Positions 53,997 to 63,059 of a stretch of DNA of 64,000 bases are shown here, piece by piece. The stretch is from Acidobacteriota bacterium (GTDB lineage: Bacteria; Acidobacteriota; Polarisedimenticolia; J045). The notes under the pieces are model-generated. The model worked only from the letters and a program-made list of their open reading frames with translations. It searched no databases and was not told where the DNA came from. The first letter of the stretch is position 1. Every line of letters begins with the position of its first letter. The translations under genes and the position numbers were made by a program. The stretch covers positions 1 through 64,000 of the forward strand of contig JAGOJY010000003.1 of NCBI GenBank assembly GCA_017994815.1, read 5' to 3'.

Positions 53997-54533
53997 ATGT
54001 ACAGCAAAGTGAAGGTCGCGGGACACCCGATTCACCCGATGCTGATCGCGTTTCCCGTCGCCTTCTACGTCGGTACTTTCGTTTCGTTCCTGATCTACCA
54101 GTCGGGCGGCGACCCGTTCTGGTACCGGGCCGGCTACGTGGCCAACGTCGCCGGGGTGATCATGGCGCTGGTCGCGGCGGTGCCGGGGTTCATCGACTGG
54201 TACGCCGGGATCCCGCGCAACACGGCGCCCAAGCGCGACGGCGCCATACACGCGGCCCTCAACGTGGCGGCGCTCCTGCTGTTCGCGATCAACCTGTGGG
54301 TCACGTCCAGCGCGTGGCCGGAGTGGGAGTCCCAGCCGCCGGAGTCCGCGGCGGCCCCGCTGCTCATCGCGCTGTTGGGCGTGCTCTGCACCGGCGCGGC
54401 CGGCTGGTTCGGCTGGCGCCTCGTGCAGACGCACCATGTCGGGGTGGACCTGACGCGCAGCCAGCAGCGGCTCGAGCCCGTGGACGTGCGCGACTCCGAG
54501 GAGTACCGCGGGCGTGACAGGTTGTCGCGTTAG
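53997..54533 (+). CDS. DUF2231 family membrane protein
   Basis: A 178-residue integral membrane protein with four helices (about residues 15-36, 45-68, 86-104, 121-139). Conserved GHPIHPMLIAFPVAFYVG and AVPGFIDWYAGIP, with paired histidines in the first block, are the DUF2231 hallmarks; the family resembles cytochrome-b-type redox membrane proteins, but no function is proven. GAGGAG stands six bases upstream of the ATG at 53997. Probably cotranscribed with the zinc mini-protein upstream. Confidence 0.87.
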   Translation: MYSKVKVAGHPIHPMLIAFPVAFYVGTFVSFLIYQSGGDPFWYRAGYVANVAGVIMALVAAVPGFIDWYAGIPRNTAPKRDGAIHAALNVAALLLFAINLWVTSSAWPEWESQPPESAAAPLLIALLGVLCTGAAGWFGWRLVQTHHVGVDLTRSQQRLEPVDVRDSEEYRGRDRLSR

Positions 54534-54555
54534 GTTTGAAGAAGTCCTGTGAACT

Positions 54556-54589
54556 GGGGCCGGGCGCCGGCGCTGCCGGACCCGGCCCC
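54556..54589. terminator. Nine-base-pair hairpin between convergent genes
   Basis: ggggccggg (54556-54564) pairs perfectly with cccggcccc (54581-54589) around a 16-base loop that can itself pair (gccggc). It is 22 bases beyond the DUF2231 stop and five before the DUF1328 stop on the other strand. GTTGTT follows on the plus strand, a weak U-rich tail. Confidence 0.5.
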
Positions 54590-54594
54590 GTTGT

Positions 54595-54780
54595 TCAGTC
54601 GAGCGGGTCTACCGTGCCGGACCCGCGGAACAGGCCCAGCAACAGGCTCACCACGAACAGGACGAGGAACAGGAAAAACAGGAACTGGGCGATTCCCGCG
54701 GCCGCGCCCGCGATGCCACCGAAGCCCAACAGCGCGGCGATCAGGGCGATGACAAAAAAGGCCAGGGCCCAACGCAACAT
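54595..54780 (-). CDS. DUF1328 family small membrane protein
   Basis: A 61-residue two-helix membrane protein: [20 protein letters not shown], then [20 protein letters not shown] and [12 protein letters not shown]. The [14 protein letters not shown] turn is the DUF1328 (YtjA-like) signature. Its role is unknown; members are often induced in stress or stationary phase. AGGAGG stands four bases before the ATG. Short but the family match and the ribosome-binding site make it a real gene. Confidence 0.88.
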   Translation of the reverse strand: MLRWALAFFVIALIAALLGFGGIAGAAAGIAQFLFFLFLVLFVVSLLLGLFRGSGTVDPLD

Positions 54781-54856
54781 GTGACCTCCTGCGTAGCTCG
54801 GCCTCCTCTCTTGATGAAGAGTAACGAACGCGCGCCGCGTTTCAAATAACGGACAG

Positions 54857-57800
54857 TTACGCCGGTCCGAGAGAGCCCCCGCCCGCGACGACCTCGCCCG
54901 CGTGGAGGAACCAGAGCTCGAAGCGCGCCGGGCCGGGCCACGCCGCGCGCACCGCGTCGAGGTACAACTCGCCCTGCGCGGCGTAGGCGCGCGCTCGTGC
55001 GGCGAGTTCCGGCCCCTCGACGGGGTCGGTCTTGAAGTCGGCCACGACGATCTCGCCGTTCGCGGGGTCGCGGTACAGGAGATCGATCGAGCCGACGAAC
55101 GCGCCGACCGGTCCCCGGCCGCCGCCGCGCGTCAAGAGCAGCGGGACCTCGCGGCCGATGACGTGCGGCGCGAGCCGTGCGAGCCGCGCGAGCAGCCCGT
55201 TGGAGCGCAGGCGCTGGACGAGATCCCGCGCGGCGACGCGGGCCTGCTCGAGCGATTCGGGTCCGAGCGACGCCGACAGCAGCCGCTCGAGCCGCGCCGC
55301 CTGGCGCCGCGTCTCCTCCCGCGGGTCGGCGCCGAAGTCGAACGTCTCCAGCACGCGGTGGACGGCCGTGCCGAGCGCCAGCGCGGCGTCGCGGGTCAAG
55401 GCCGGTGCGGCGTCCTCGTCGTCGTCCTCCGCCGGCTCGTCGAGCAGGCGCTCGAGCGGGCCGTGCGTCAGCGCGGTGACGGCCTGCGTGAACGGTCGCG
55501 ACATCCGCGCGCGCGCCGCGTCGCGTGCCTCGCGCAGCCACGCGACATCGGCCGTGGCGCGCGCCAGCTCGATCGGCTCGGGGAGCGGCCGCTCGTCGGG
55601 CGGGCCGGGCTCCCCCGCGCCAGCCGGAACGCGCCAGATCACGCCCGCGGCGTCGCGCGCCGGGGTGTCGGCCGCGGCCTCGAGCAGCGTAGCGTCGCCG
55701 GGCGGGGCGATGTCGCGCGACCGCAGCAGCTCGGCGTGCGACCCCCGCCCGCGATTCCGGCCGGCCGCCCCCCGCAGCCCCGCGAGGACCAGCCGGCGCC
55801 GCGGCCGCGTGACGGCGACGTACAGCGTGCGCGACTCCTCGGCCGCCGCGACGCGCTCGCGGTGCGCGACCACGCGGTCGAAGTCGAAGCCGGGGATGCC
55901 CATGAGGCGCAGGCGCCACCCGCCGTCGAGATGCGCGGCTTCGGTGCCGCCGGCCTCCTCGCCGCGCCGGAGCGCGCCGTGGAGGTTGACGAGGTACACG
56001 TCGTCGAACGTCAATCCCTTGGCCTTGTGGATCGTCATCACGCGGACCGCGGCGAGCGTCTCGTCCGGGGCGCCGCCTTCTTCCTCCTCGTACTCGCCGG
56101 CGACGCCGCGCCGCAGCTCGCGCAGCACCGCCTGCGCGCCGCCGGTGCCCGCGCCGAGCGCGTCGAGCAGGCGGCGGAAGAAGCGCTCCAGGTTGGCCAG
56201 CCGGTGCGCGCCGAGGTGCCGCGCGGCTTCCGTCTCCTCGGCCAGCACCAGGCCGCGCGCCTTCTCGACGAAGACGTCGGCCGCGTCGGCTTCGAGCGAG
56301 CGGCGCAGCTCGGCCAGCGCCCGCACGCCGGCGCGCAGCGCCGCGGGCCAGCCCGGGATGCGCTCGATCCCGGGCACGCGGCCGGCGACGCGCGCGGCCG
56401 CCTCCTCGACGCACGCGTCGATCCGCGCCAGGAGATCCGTCGCGCCCGGCGACCGCAGCCGCGAGACCATGTCGGGGAACTGCCCGCCCCACAGCGGCAC
56501 CAGCGCGGCATCCGGCGTGCCGACCCACGGGGAGCGGATGTACCCGAGCAGCGCGACGTGGTCGTTCGGATCGGCGACCGCCTGCACCAGCGAGGACGCG
56601 TCGATCACCTCCCGCCGCCGGTAGTAATTGCGGTCGCGCTCGACGACGTACGGGACGCCGGCCTCGCGCAGCGCGCGCAGGTACGTCTCGAGCTGCGTGG
56701 TGGAGCGCAGGAGGATCGCGGCCCGGCCCCAGCTCGCGGCGGCGCCGTGCAGCTCGGCGATGTCGCGCGCGACCGCCTCGGCCTCGATCTCGCGCGCCCG
56801 GTCCGAGCCGGTGCCGGTCGGGTCCTCCAGCGCGCGGTCCCACGAAACCCAGTGCTCGACCTCGAACCGCCCGCCCTCGCGGCACCCCTCGCGCGCCGCG
56901 TTCGCGTCCGACGCGAGCAGCGGCTGGAAGCCGGCCTGCACGCCCGGCTCGGCGACGAGCAGCGGCTCGGTGATCCGCGCGACCTCGTCGAGGATCGCGG
57001 GAACCGAGCGGAAGTTGACCGACAGCCGCAGCACCTCGCCGCCCGCGGCAGCGATGCGCCCGCGGAATGCGTCGTACGCCGCGAGGTCGGCGCTGCGCCA
57101 GCCGTAGATCGACTGCTTCGGGTCGCCGACGACGAACAGGCCCGGGCGGTCGGCCGGATCGCCGTCGAGCGCGATCGCCTCGACGATCCGGCACTGCAGC
57201 GGGTCGGTGTCCTGGAACTCGTCCACGAGGAGCTGGTCGATCGAGCGGCGGATCGCCCCGCGCACATCGACGTTCGACTCGACGAGCCGGCACGCCTCGC
57301 GCAACAGGCCCTGGAAGCCGATCGCGCCCTCGGCGCGCATCCGGCGCTCGACCTCTCCGAGGAGCCCACGCAGCGCGGCGCGGGCGTGCCAGAGCAGCTC
57401 CGGGTCGACCTGCGCGAGGTGCTTCAACAGGCGCGCGAGCTGCAGGCACGGCTGAGGGAGCGCCGCGACGTGTGCGCCGAGGCATTGCTTCTCGGTGTTG
57501 GAGAACTTCCCGTCGGCCCAGTCGCGGAGCTTGGTCGCCGCGCCGGACGACAGCGCCGAGCCGCAGGCGGCCAGCGCCGGGGCGTCGAGCGGTGCGTCGA
57601 GGGTGCGGGCGAGCGCCGACAGGTCCACGCGCAGCGCGCTCGCGTTGCGGACGTTGCCGCGCAGGCACTCGCCGATCAGCTCCAGCACCTCGCGCACGAG
57701 CCGCCGCAGCCGTTCGTGCGTCGCGGCGACCACCTCCGGCGAGCACGGGTCGGTGTCCAGCGCCGCGGGCGGCACCGCGGCGAGGGCGAGCGCCTCGAGC

Positions 57801-58438
57801 GCGTCGGCCAGCTCGGGCGGTCCGAGCCCGGCGGTCGCGAGCGCGACGAACGCATCGTCGCCGGGCTCGCCGTAGGCCACGGGGATCGTCTCGGCCAGCA
57901 CGTCATCGATGCAGGCGCGCAGCCGCGAGCCGTCGGCGTCGACCTCGAAGCCGGGGCGGAGCCCGGCCTCCAGCGGCCACGCCGCGAGCAGCCGCCGGCA
58001 GTAGGCGTGGATCGTGCCGATCTGCAGCCGGTGCAGCTGGGCCAGGAGCGCGGCGGCGCGCGCCGCGCGCTCGATCGGGACCACCGGCAGCTCGCCGGCC
58101 GGCAGGCCGGTCACCTCGCGCCCGCCGTGCAGCGCCGCCAGCGCCTCGGCCAGCTTCGTCGACATCTCGACCGCCGCGCGCTCGGTGAACGTGATGGCGA
58201 CGATCCGCGACAGCACGCGCGCGGCGATCGCGTCCGCCGTGGAGGCGACGCCCGGCAGCGCCGCCTCGGAGCGCTCCCAGCCCGGCCCGAGGCACCAAGA
58301 GACGAGCCGGGCCACGAGCGTCGCGGTCTTGCCGGTGCCCGCGCCGGCCTCCAGCAGGAGCGGGCGGTCGAACGCGCGGCGCGCGAGCGCGCGCGCCCGC
58401 TCGTCCTCGTGCCGGATCGCGGCGGCCTCGCGCGTCAT
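54857..58438 (-). CDS. addA: UvrD/AddA-type helicase-nuclease subunit
   Basis: A 1193-residue superfamily 1A helicase. Motifs in order: Walker [19 protein letters not shown] (residues 31-40), [13 protein letters not shown], the Walker [13 protein letters not shown] (near 430), [33 protein letters not shown] and [12 protein letters not shown]. The C-terminal PD-(D/E)xK nuclease shows [20 protein letters not shown] and [10 protein letters not shown], with Gln/Glu in [11 protein letters not shown]. This combination is the AddA subunit, which with AddB processes double-strand breaks for RecA loading. Its ATG overlaps the addB stop (ATGA), so order addB-addA and coupling are as in many bacteria. 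Length is typical (AddA about 1200). Confidence 0.92.
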   Translation of the reverse strand: MTREAAAIRHEDERARALARRAFDRPLLLEAGAGTGKTATLVARLVSWCLGPGWERSEAALPGVASTADAIAARVLSRIVAITFTERAAVEMSTKLAEALAALHGGREVTGLPAGELPVVPIERAARAAALLAQLHRLQIGTIHAYCRRLLAAWPLEAGLRPGFEVDADGSRLRACIDDVLAETIPVAYGEPGDDAFVALATAGLGPPELADALEALALAAVPPAALDTDPCSPEVVAATHERLRRLVREVLELIGECLRGNVRNASALRVDLSALARTLDAPLDAPALAACGSALSSGAATKLRDWADGKFSNTEKQCLGAHVAALPQPCLQLARLLKHLAQVDPELLWHARAALRGLLGEVERRMRAEGAIGFQGLLREACRLVESNVDVRGAIRRSIDQLLVDEFQDTDPLQCRIVEAIALDGDPADRPGLFVVGDPKQSIYGWRSADLAAYDAFRGRIAAAGGEVLRLSVNFRSVPAILDEVARITEPLLVAEPGVQAGFQPLLASDANAAREGCREGGRFEVEHWVSWDRALEDPTGTGSDRAREIEAEAVARDIAELHGAAASWGRAAILLRSTTQLETYLRALREAGVPYVVERDRNYYRRREVIDASSLVQAVADPNDHVALLGYIRSPWVGTPDAALVPLWGGQFPDMVSRLRSPGATDLLARIDACVEEAAARVAGRVPGIERIPGWPAALRAGVRALAELRRSLEADAADVFVEKARGLVLAEETEAARHLGAHRLANLERFFRRLLDALGAGTGGAQAVLRELRRGVAGEYEEEEGGAPDETLAAVRVMTIHKAKGLTFDDVYLVNLHGALRRGEEAGGTEAAHLDGGWRLRLMGIPGFDFDRVVAHRERVAAAEESRTLYVAVTRPRRRLVLAGLRGAAGRNRGRGSHAELLRSRDIAPPGDATLLEAAADTPARDAAGVIWRVPAGAGEPGPPDERPLPEPIELARATADVAWLREARDAARARMSRPFTQAVTALTHGPLERLLDEPAEDDDEDAAPALTRDAALALGTAVHRVLETFDFGADPREETRRQAARLERLLSASLGPESLEQARVAARDLVQRLRSNGLLARLARLAPHVIGREVPLLLTRGGGRGPVGAFVGSIDLLYRDPANGEIVVADFKTDPVEGPELAARARAYAAQGELYLDAVRAAWPGPARFELWFLHAGEVVAGGGSLGPA

Positions 58439-61400
58439 CGCGGGTCCCGGCCCAAGGGCCACAGGCCCAACAGCGCGTCGACCTGCGGCGCCAGACTCTC
58501 GCCGCGTTCGCGGGCCTCGCTGGCCGCGCGCACCGCCCGCGTCACGCGCGCGCGCTGGTTCGTGTCGCCGCGCACGCAGGCCGGCGACAGCTCGCAGCGC
58601 TGGCACAGGTACGGCTCCCCGTCCTTGTGGTTCACCAGCCGCGGGAAGAACGCGCCCGCGTCCCACGCCGCGAGCAGCGCCGCGAGCACGCGCGGCAGGC
58701 TGACGAGCACCGCGGGATCGGTCCCGCGAATCTCGAGCTGGCGCTGGTCGTCCTCGACCCGCTCCGAGAGATAGAGGTAGCGGCCAATCGCGCCGGGCGC
58801 CGAGCCGGCGTAGACCGCGGCCTGCAGCTGCTGGCCCGCTTCGATGGCGGCGCGCAGGTGCGCCACGCGCGTGTCGGGTGTTCGCGCTTCGCTGAGCGCG
58901 CGCCCGGTCTTGTAGTCGGTCAGGCGCGGTCCGCCGTCCGTGCGGTCGACGCGATCGGCCCGGAAGCGGACGCCCCGCGGAGCGCCCGCACCGTCCGGCA
59001 CCTCGTAGCGGCGGCGCGCCTCGACCTCCAGCACCTCGACGATCGATCCCGCGTCGGGCCAGTCGACATCCAGCGCGGCGTTCACCGCACCGACGACGCG
59101 CGCGACGAGCGCGTGGTGCAGCCCCGGAAGGTGCACGCCCGCGTCGCGGGCCGCCTCCACCGCGCCCGCGCGCGCGGCGCGATCCACGTCGGCCTGTCGC
59201 GGGCGCGCCCGCCGGCCGCGCTCGCGCAGCAGGCGCTCGAGCGCGCCGTGGACCGCCCTGCCGACGAGCAACGGATCGAGCGCCGGCAGCTCGCCCAGCG
59301 GGTCGGCGACCGTCTCCAGCCGCAGCACGCGCGCGAGCAGCGCCCGCCACGGGCAGCCGGCGAGGGCCTCGAGCGTGGTGACCGAGGGCTCCTCGGGGCG
59401 CGGGTCGTCCGCGTCGCCGCGCGGGAGGATGAAACCGAGGTACGGGCCGGGGCGGCGCCCGCGCAGGTACCCGTCGCGCGTGCGCCAGTCCGGGGCGTAC
59501 TCGTCGAGGACCTCGACGCGGGCCCGCGCCAGCTCCAGCGTCGCGGGCCGGCCCCAGCGCTCGCAGGCTTCATCCAGCGCGCCCGGCAGCAGCCGCGCGA
59601 ACAGCGCGCGCGAGCCGAGCAGCCCCGCGAGCTGCAGCGCCTCGCGCGCGTCGAGGCGCCGGCCGGGAGCGTCGCGCGTCGCCGCGAGCTGCTCGGCGCG
59701 CAGGCGCGGCACCGAAACCGGCTGGCCGATGCGGGCCGCCAGCGCGAGGCGCTCGAGCAGCGGCGAGCGGTCGAGGGCCTTCCCCTCGTCGTCCGCGCGG
59801 CGCCACGAGACGGTCACCTCGCGCGCGCTCGCGAGAAGCTGCGCGAACAGGTAGCGCTCCTCGTCCTCGCCGTGGGCCTTGAGCGGGAGGTGCGGGAGCA
59901 CCCCGCGCAGCGCGGCGCGCACGGTGTCGGGCAGCAGCGGGTCGTCCTGGGCCAGCCGCGGGAAGACGTCGCGGTTCGCGCCGAGCAGGAACAGGTGCTC
60001 CCAGCTCGCGCCGCGCGCGCGCGGCAGCTCCAGCACCTGCACGCCGGCGCCGTCGCCGCCGAGCGGCGCCGCGCCGGCCGCGCGTGCACGCCGGCCGAAG
60101 ACGAGCAGGAACTCGTCGCGCCCGAGGGCCCAGCTCGCCGGGACCGCGGCCGCGACCGCGTCGAGCGCCTCGCGCCACGCGGCGCCGGTCCGCTCGTCGC
60201 CCCAGCCGAGCAGGCGCGCGAACAGCTCGTGGCCCCGGCGCACGTGCTGCCCGGCCGAGGCGCGTTCGGGCCAGCCCGCGAGGTGGCGCGCCAGCTCGCG
60301 CGCGGCGCGCAGCGCCCCCCGCAGGTGCGATCCGGGCAGGTACCGCCGCGCGAGCACCGCCTCGCCCGCCGCGTCGTCTTCTCCCGGGCGCCGGACGCCG
60401 CGGCGGACCGGCAGCGGGTAGCCGTCGCGCTCCCCGAGCAGCGCGTCGGCGTCCAGCGCGGCCGCCTCGAACAGCCGGCCCGCGCCCGCCGAGCGCAACG
60501 CGGCGCGCACGTCCGCGATGCTGGCCCGGCGCTCGCCCGAGAGGTCGCGCTCGAGGTCCGGCCCGCCCGCCTCGAGCCAGGCGTCCACGCTCGCGCGCTC
60601 GCGCGCTTCGAGAAGCTCCAGCGCCGCGGCGAGGCGGCGCTGCACCGGGAACAGGCCGGCCGGGGCGGGCCCGCCGCTGAACGGGATCCCGCGCCGCTCG
60701 AACTCGCGGCGCACGGTCACGGCGTACGCGTCCACCGGGCGCGCCACGACGCCGATCTCCTCCGGCTCGACGCCGGCGTCGAGCAGCGCGCGCACCCGGT
60801 GCGCCAGCTCGCGGGCCTCGGCCTCGCGCCCGACCGCGTCGAAGGCGTGGATCGTCGCCGGCGGTCCGCCGGCGGCCCGCGTGCCGGGGTCCGGCAGGCC
60901 GAGCCGCTCGCGGAAGCGGTGCAGGAACACCGCGCCGGCGTCGCGGCGCGCGGGCTCGGCCGGGTCCGGCGGCTCGTCGAAGTAGACCTTCGCCGCCGGG
61001 TGCGCGGCGATCGCGGCGAGCAACTCGCACTGCCGCCCGGTCGCGTCGGCGAAGCCGTGGATCAGCACCGCGCGCGCGCCCAGGAGCGCGGGGCCGCTCT
61101 CGCGCAGCCGCGCCGCCGCGGCCGAGAGCAGGTCGCCGGGGCGCCGCGCCCGGGCCGCCGACATCGCCGCGCTCGCCGCGGCCGCGGCGCGCAGGACCGC
61201 GAGCCCGCGCTCGCCGGCCGGGCCGGGCATCGCCGCGACCAGCGCGCGCTCGCAGCGCTCGAGCGCGCGCGGCTCGAACCCCGCCGACAGCAGGTCGCGC
61301 ATCGTGGCCGCGGCGAGGCCGTGCCCGTCGCGGAACTCCCCGAGCGGCGCGAGCGCGTCCTGCTTGCGGGCCTCGCGCCGCGCGATCAAGTCCCACAGGT

Positions 61401-61674
61401 CGTTCGGCTCGGCGACCGGTTCGCCCGCGCGGGCCAGCAGCTCGCGCGCGAGCGTGAACAGCGTCAGCACCTTCACGCCGAGGACGGCCGGGCCGAAGCG
61501 CCGCGCCACCCGCGCGGCGACGCGCTGCCGCAACGTGCCAGTGGAGACCACGACGAGCAACGGCCCGCCGAGCGATTCCGGGGCCGCCGGGCGGAGCAGG
61601 CCGGCGAGGTCGTCCAGCACGAGCCGTTCGACGGCGCGCGCGCCGCGCGCGATCGCCACAGCTGCCGCGTCCAC
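58435..61674 (-). CDS. addB: AddB-type nuclease subunit with Fe-S cluster cysteines
   Basis: A 1079-residue partner of AddA. The N-terminal part resembles a helicase fold without a good Walker A (VVSTGTLRQRVAARVARRFG), so it is likely an inactive motor. The C-terminal nuclease (about residues 790-1060) has RADRVDRTDGGPRLTDYKTG (catalytic Asp, Lys). Four cysteines are placed as in the AddB iron-sulfur nuclease: one in TLEALAGCPWRALLARVLRL and three in YLCQRCELSPAC (C-x2-C-x5-C). Start: GTG at 61674 (GGAGG ten bases upstream); a longer reading would run into the divergent PfpI gene. Sequence is strongly diverged from AddB of model bacteria, so identity rests on context and the nuclease. Confidence 0.85.
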   Translation of the reverse strand: MDAAAVAIARGARAVERLVLDDLAGLLRPAAPESLGGPLLVVVSTGTLRQRVAARVARRFGPAVLGVKVLTLFTLARELLARAGEPVAEPNDLWDLIARREARKQDALAPLGEFRDGHGLAAATMRDLLSAGFEPRALERCERALVAAMPGPAGERGLAVLRAAAAASAAMSAARARRPGDLLSAAAARLRESGPALLGARAVLIHGFADATGRQCELLAAIAAHPAAKVYFDEPPDPAEPARRDAGAVFLHRFRERLGLPDPGTRAAGGPPATIHAFDAVGREAEARELAHRVRALLDAGVEPEEIGVVARPVDAYAVTVRREFERRGIPFSGGPAPAGLFPVQRRLAAALELLEARERASVDAWLEAGGPDLERDLSGERRASIADVRAALRSAGAGRLFEAAALDADALLGERDGYPLPVRRGVRRPGEDDAAGEAVLARRYLPGSHLRGALRAARELARHLAGWPERASAGQHVRRGHELFARLLGWGDERTGAAWREALDAVAAAVPASWALGRDEFLLVFGRRARAAGAAPLGGDGAGVQVLELPRARGASWEHLFLLGANRDVFPRLAQDDPLLPDTVRAALRGVLPHLPLKAHGEDEERYLFAQLLASAREVTVSWRRADDEGKALDRSPLLERLALAARIGQPVSVPRLRAEQLAATRDAPGRRLDAREALQLAGLLGSRALFARLLPGALDEACERWGRPATLELARARVEVLDEYAPDWRTRDGYLRGRRPGPYLGFILPRGDADDPRPEEPSVTTLEALAGCPWRALLARVLRLETVADPLGELPALDPLLVGRAVHGALERLLRERGRRARPRQADVDRAARAGAVEAARDAGVHLPGLHHALVARVVGAVNAALDVDWPDAGSIVEVLEVEARRRYEVPDGAGAPRGVRFRADRVDRTDGGPRLTDYKTGRALSEARTPDTRVAHLRAAIEAGQQLQAAVYAGSAPGAIGRYLYLSERVEDDQRQLEIRGTDPAVLVSLPRVLAALLAAWDAGAFFPRLVNHKDGEPYLCQRCELSPACVRGDTNQRARVTRAVRAASEARERGESLAPQVDALLGLWPLGRDPR

Positions 61675-61774
61675 GAGCTTGGCCCCTCCTGGCTGAATTG
61701 CGCGGATTATCCCACGACCGACGGCGTTTCCGGCCGCGTTGGCCGACCCTCGTCGCGTGCCGGAGAATCGGCGC

Positions 61775-62284
61775 ATGAGCGGAAAGACGATCCTGACGTT
61801 CGTGGGCGACGCCTACGAGGACCTGGAACTCTGGTACCCCAAGCTGCGGCTCGTCGAGGCCGGGCTGTCGGTCGTCGTGGCCGGGCAACAGGCGGGCCGG
61901 ACGTACGCCGGCAAGCACGGCTACCCCTGCGTGGCCGAGGCCGCGGTCGCCGATCTCTCGGCGGAACGGTTCGACGGCGTGGTCGTCCCGGGCGGCTTCA
62001 TGCCGGACAAGCTGCGCCGCGATCCGGCGGTGCTGGGGCTGGTGCGCGGGCTCGCCGGCGCGCGCAAGCTCGTCGCCGCGATCTGCCACGGCGGCTGGAT
62101 CCCGATCTCGGCCGGCGTCTACCGCGGCGTGCGCGTGACCGGCTCGCCCGGGATCAAGGACGACCTCGTCAACGCCGGCGCCGTGTGGGAGGACGCCCCG
62201 GTCGTCGTCGATCGCAACTTCGTCTCGAGCCGCGGCCCCGACGACCTCCCGGAGTTCATGAAGGCGATCCTGGCGCTCGTGTGA
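61775..62284 (+). CDS. PfpI/DJ-1 family class I glutamine-amidotransferase-like protein
   Basis: A 169-residue protein with the PfpI/DJ-1/YhbO fold. The catalytic Cys is in LVAAICHGGWIPISAGVYRG (nucleophile elbow CHGG), Glu in DAYEDLELWYPKLRLVEAG (the YEDLE block), and VVPGGFMPDKLR is conserved. Family members act as deglycases/chaperone-like stress proteins or proteases; substrate unknown. ATG 61775 begins at the conserved TILTFVGDAYEDLE. It is divergent from addB with about 100 bases between. Confidence 0.9.
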   Translation: MSGKTILTFVGDAYEDLELWYPKLRLVEAGLSVVVAGQQAGRTYAGKHGYPCVAEAAVADLSAERFDGVVVPGGFMPDKLRRDPAVLGLVRGLAGARKLVAAICHGGWIPISAGVYRGVRVTGSPGIKDDLVNAGAVWEDAPVVVDRNFVSSRGPDDLPEFMKAILALV

Positions 62285-62288
62285 CGGC

Positions 62289-63056
62289 TCAGCGCCTGTC
62301 GAGCGCGCGAACGCGCAGCGCCGCGAACAGCCGGCGGTCGCTCGCTTCCTCCAGCGCGGCGGTGAAGGGCCGCAGCGCGGTGCGCCCGGACACGCGCGCG
62401 CCGCCGACGAGGATCTCGTTGAGCCCGTGCGGCGGGGTGACGGTGCGGACCTCGCGGAACGCCCCGGCGAACGCCGCCCGCGCCGCCCGGCGGTCGGCGC
62501 GGTGCCCGCCCTCGTCGGTGATCAGGTTGGCGACGAGCACGCCCCCGGGCGCGAGCCTGCCCCGCAGGAGTTCGAGCGTGCCGCCGGCCGGGATGCGCGG
62601 GCGCTCGACGTCGCTCGCGCCGGTCAGGTACAGGTCGTCGACGATCGCGTCGAAGCGTTCACGCGAGCGGTCGAGGTACGCGTAGGCGTCGCCGACGACG
62701 ATCTCGGCCCCGGTCTCGTCGGCGCCCATGTGGCGCCGCGCCGCGGCGACGACCTGCGCGTCGATCTCCACGCCGACGATCCGGATCACCGGCACGAACG
62801 CCCGCAGCTGGCGCGCGATCGTCCCACCGCCGTAGCCCAGCATCAGCACCGAGCGCGGCGGCCCGCCGCCCCGCAGCAGGCACCCCGCGCTCAAGGCGTC
62901 CCAGGCGTAGCCGGTCAGGAGCCGCGAGGGGTGCCACGTCGCGAACGTCGCCGCCCGGACCTGCATCTCGACGCGACGGCCGATGCGCACCACGCGCACG
63001 CGGTTGTGCGCGGTCTCGAACCGCTCGAGGACGCCGCTCGCGGGTCGATCGGCCAT
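62289..63056 (-). CDS. Spermidine-synthase-like SAM-dependent protein
   Basis: A 255-residue Rossmann methyltransferase-fold protein of the polyamine aminopropyltransferase family. SAM/dcSAM site: SVLMLGYGGGTIARQLRAF, then VGVEIDAQVVAAARRHMG, VVGDAYAYLDRSRERFDAIV and the active-site-like DDLYLTGASDVERP. Full-length SpeE has an N-terminal beta-barrel that is only short here, and the DDLYLTG segment differs from the usual catalytic DxTDP/DSSDP, so it may be a methyltransferase of unknown substrate rather than a spermidine synthase. It lies three bases after the VWFA gene stop on the same strand. Confidence 0.78.
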   Translation of the reverse strand: MADRPASGVLERFETAHNRVRVVRIGRRVEMQVRAATFATWHPSRLLTGYAWDALSAGCLLRGGGPPRSVLMLGYGGGTIARQLRAFVPVIRIVGVEIDAQVVAAARRHMGADETGAEIVVGDAYAYLDRSRERFDAIVDDLYLTGASDVERPRIPAGGTLELLRGRLAPGGVLVANLITDEGGHRADRRAARAAFAGAFREVRTVTPPHGLNEILVGGARVSGRTALRPFTAALEEASDRRLFAALRVRALDRR

Positions 63057-63059
63057 CGG

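Noticed and set aside
54857..61695. Numerous long open frames on the plus strand opposite addA and addB
   Set aside because: They are Arg/Pro/Ala-rich artefacts of very high GC content and lack any domain; the minus-strand frames carry complete helicase and nuclease motifs.
61675..61776. N-terminal extension of AddB to 61776
   Set aside because: It would overlap the divergent PfpI start; GTG 61674 has a GGAGG at proper distance.
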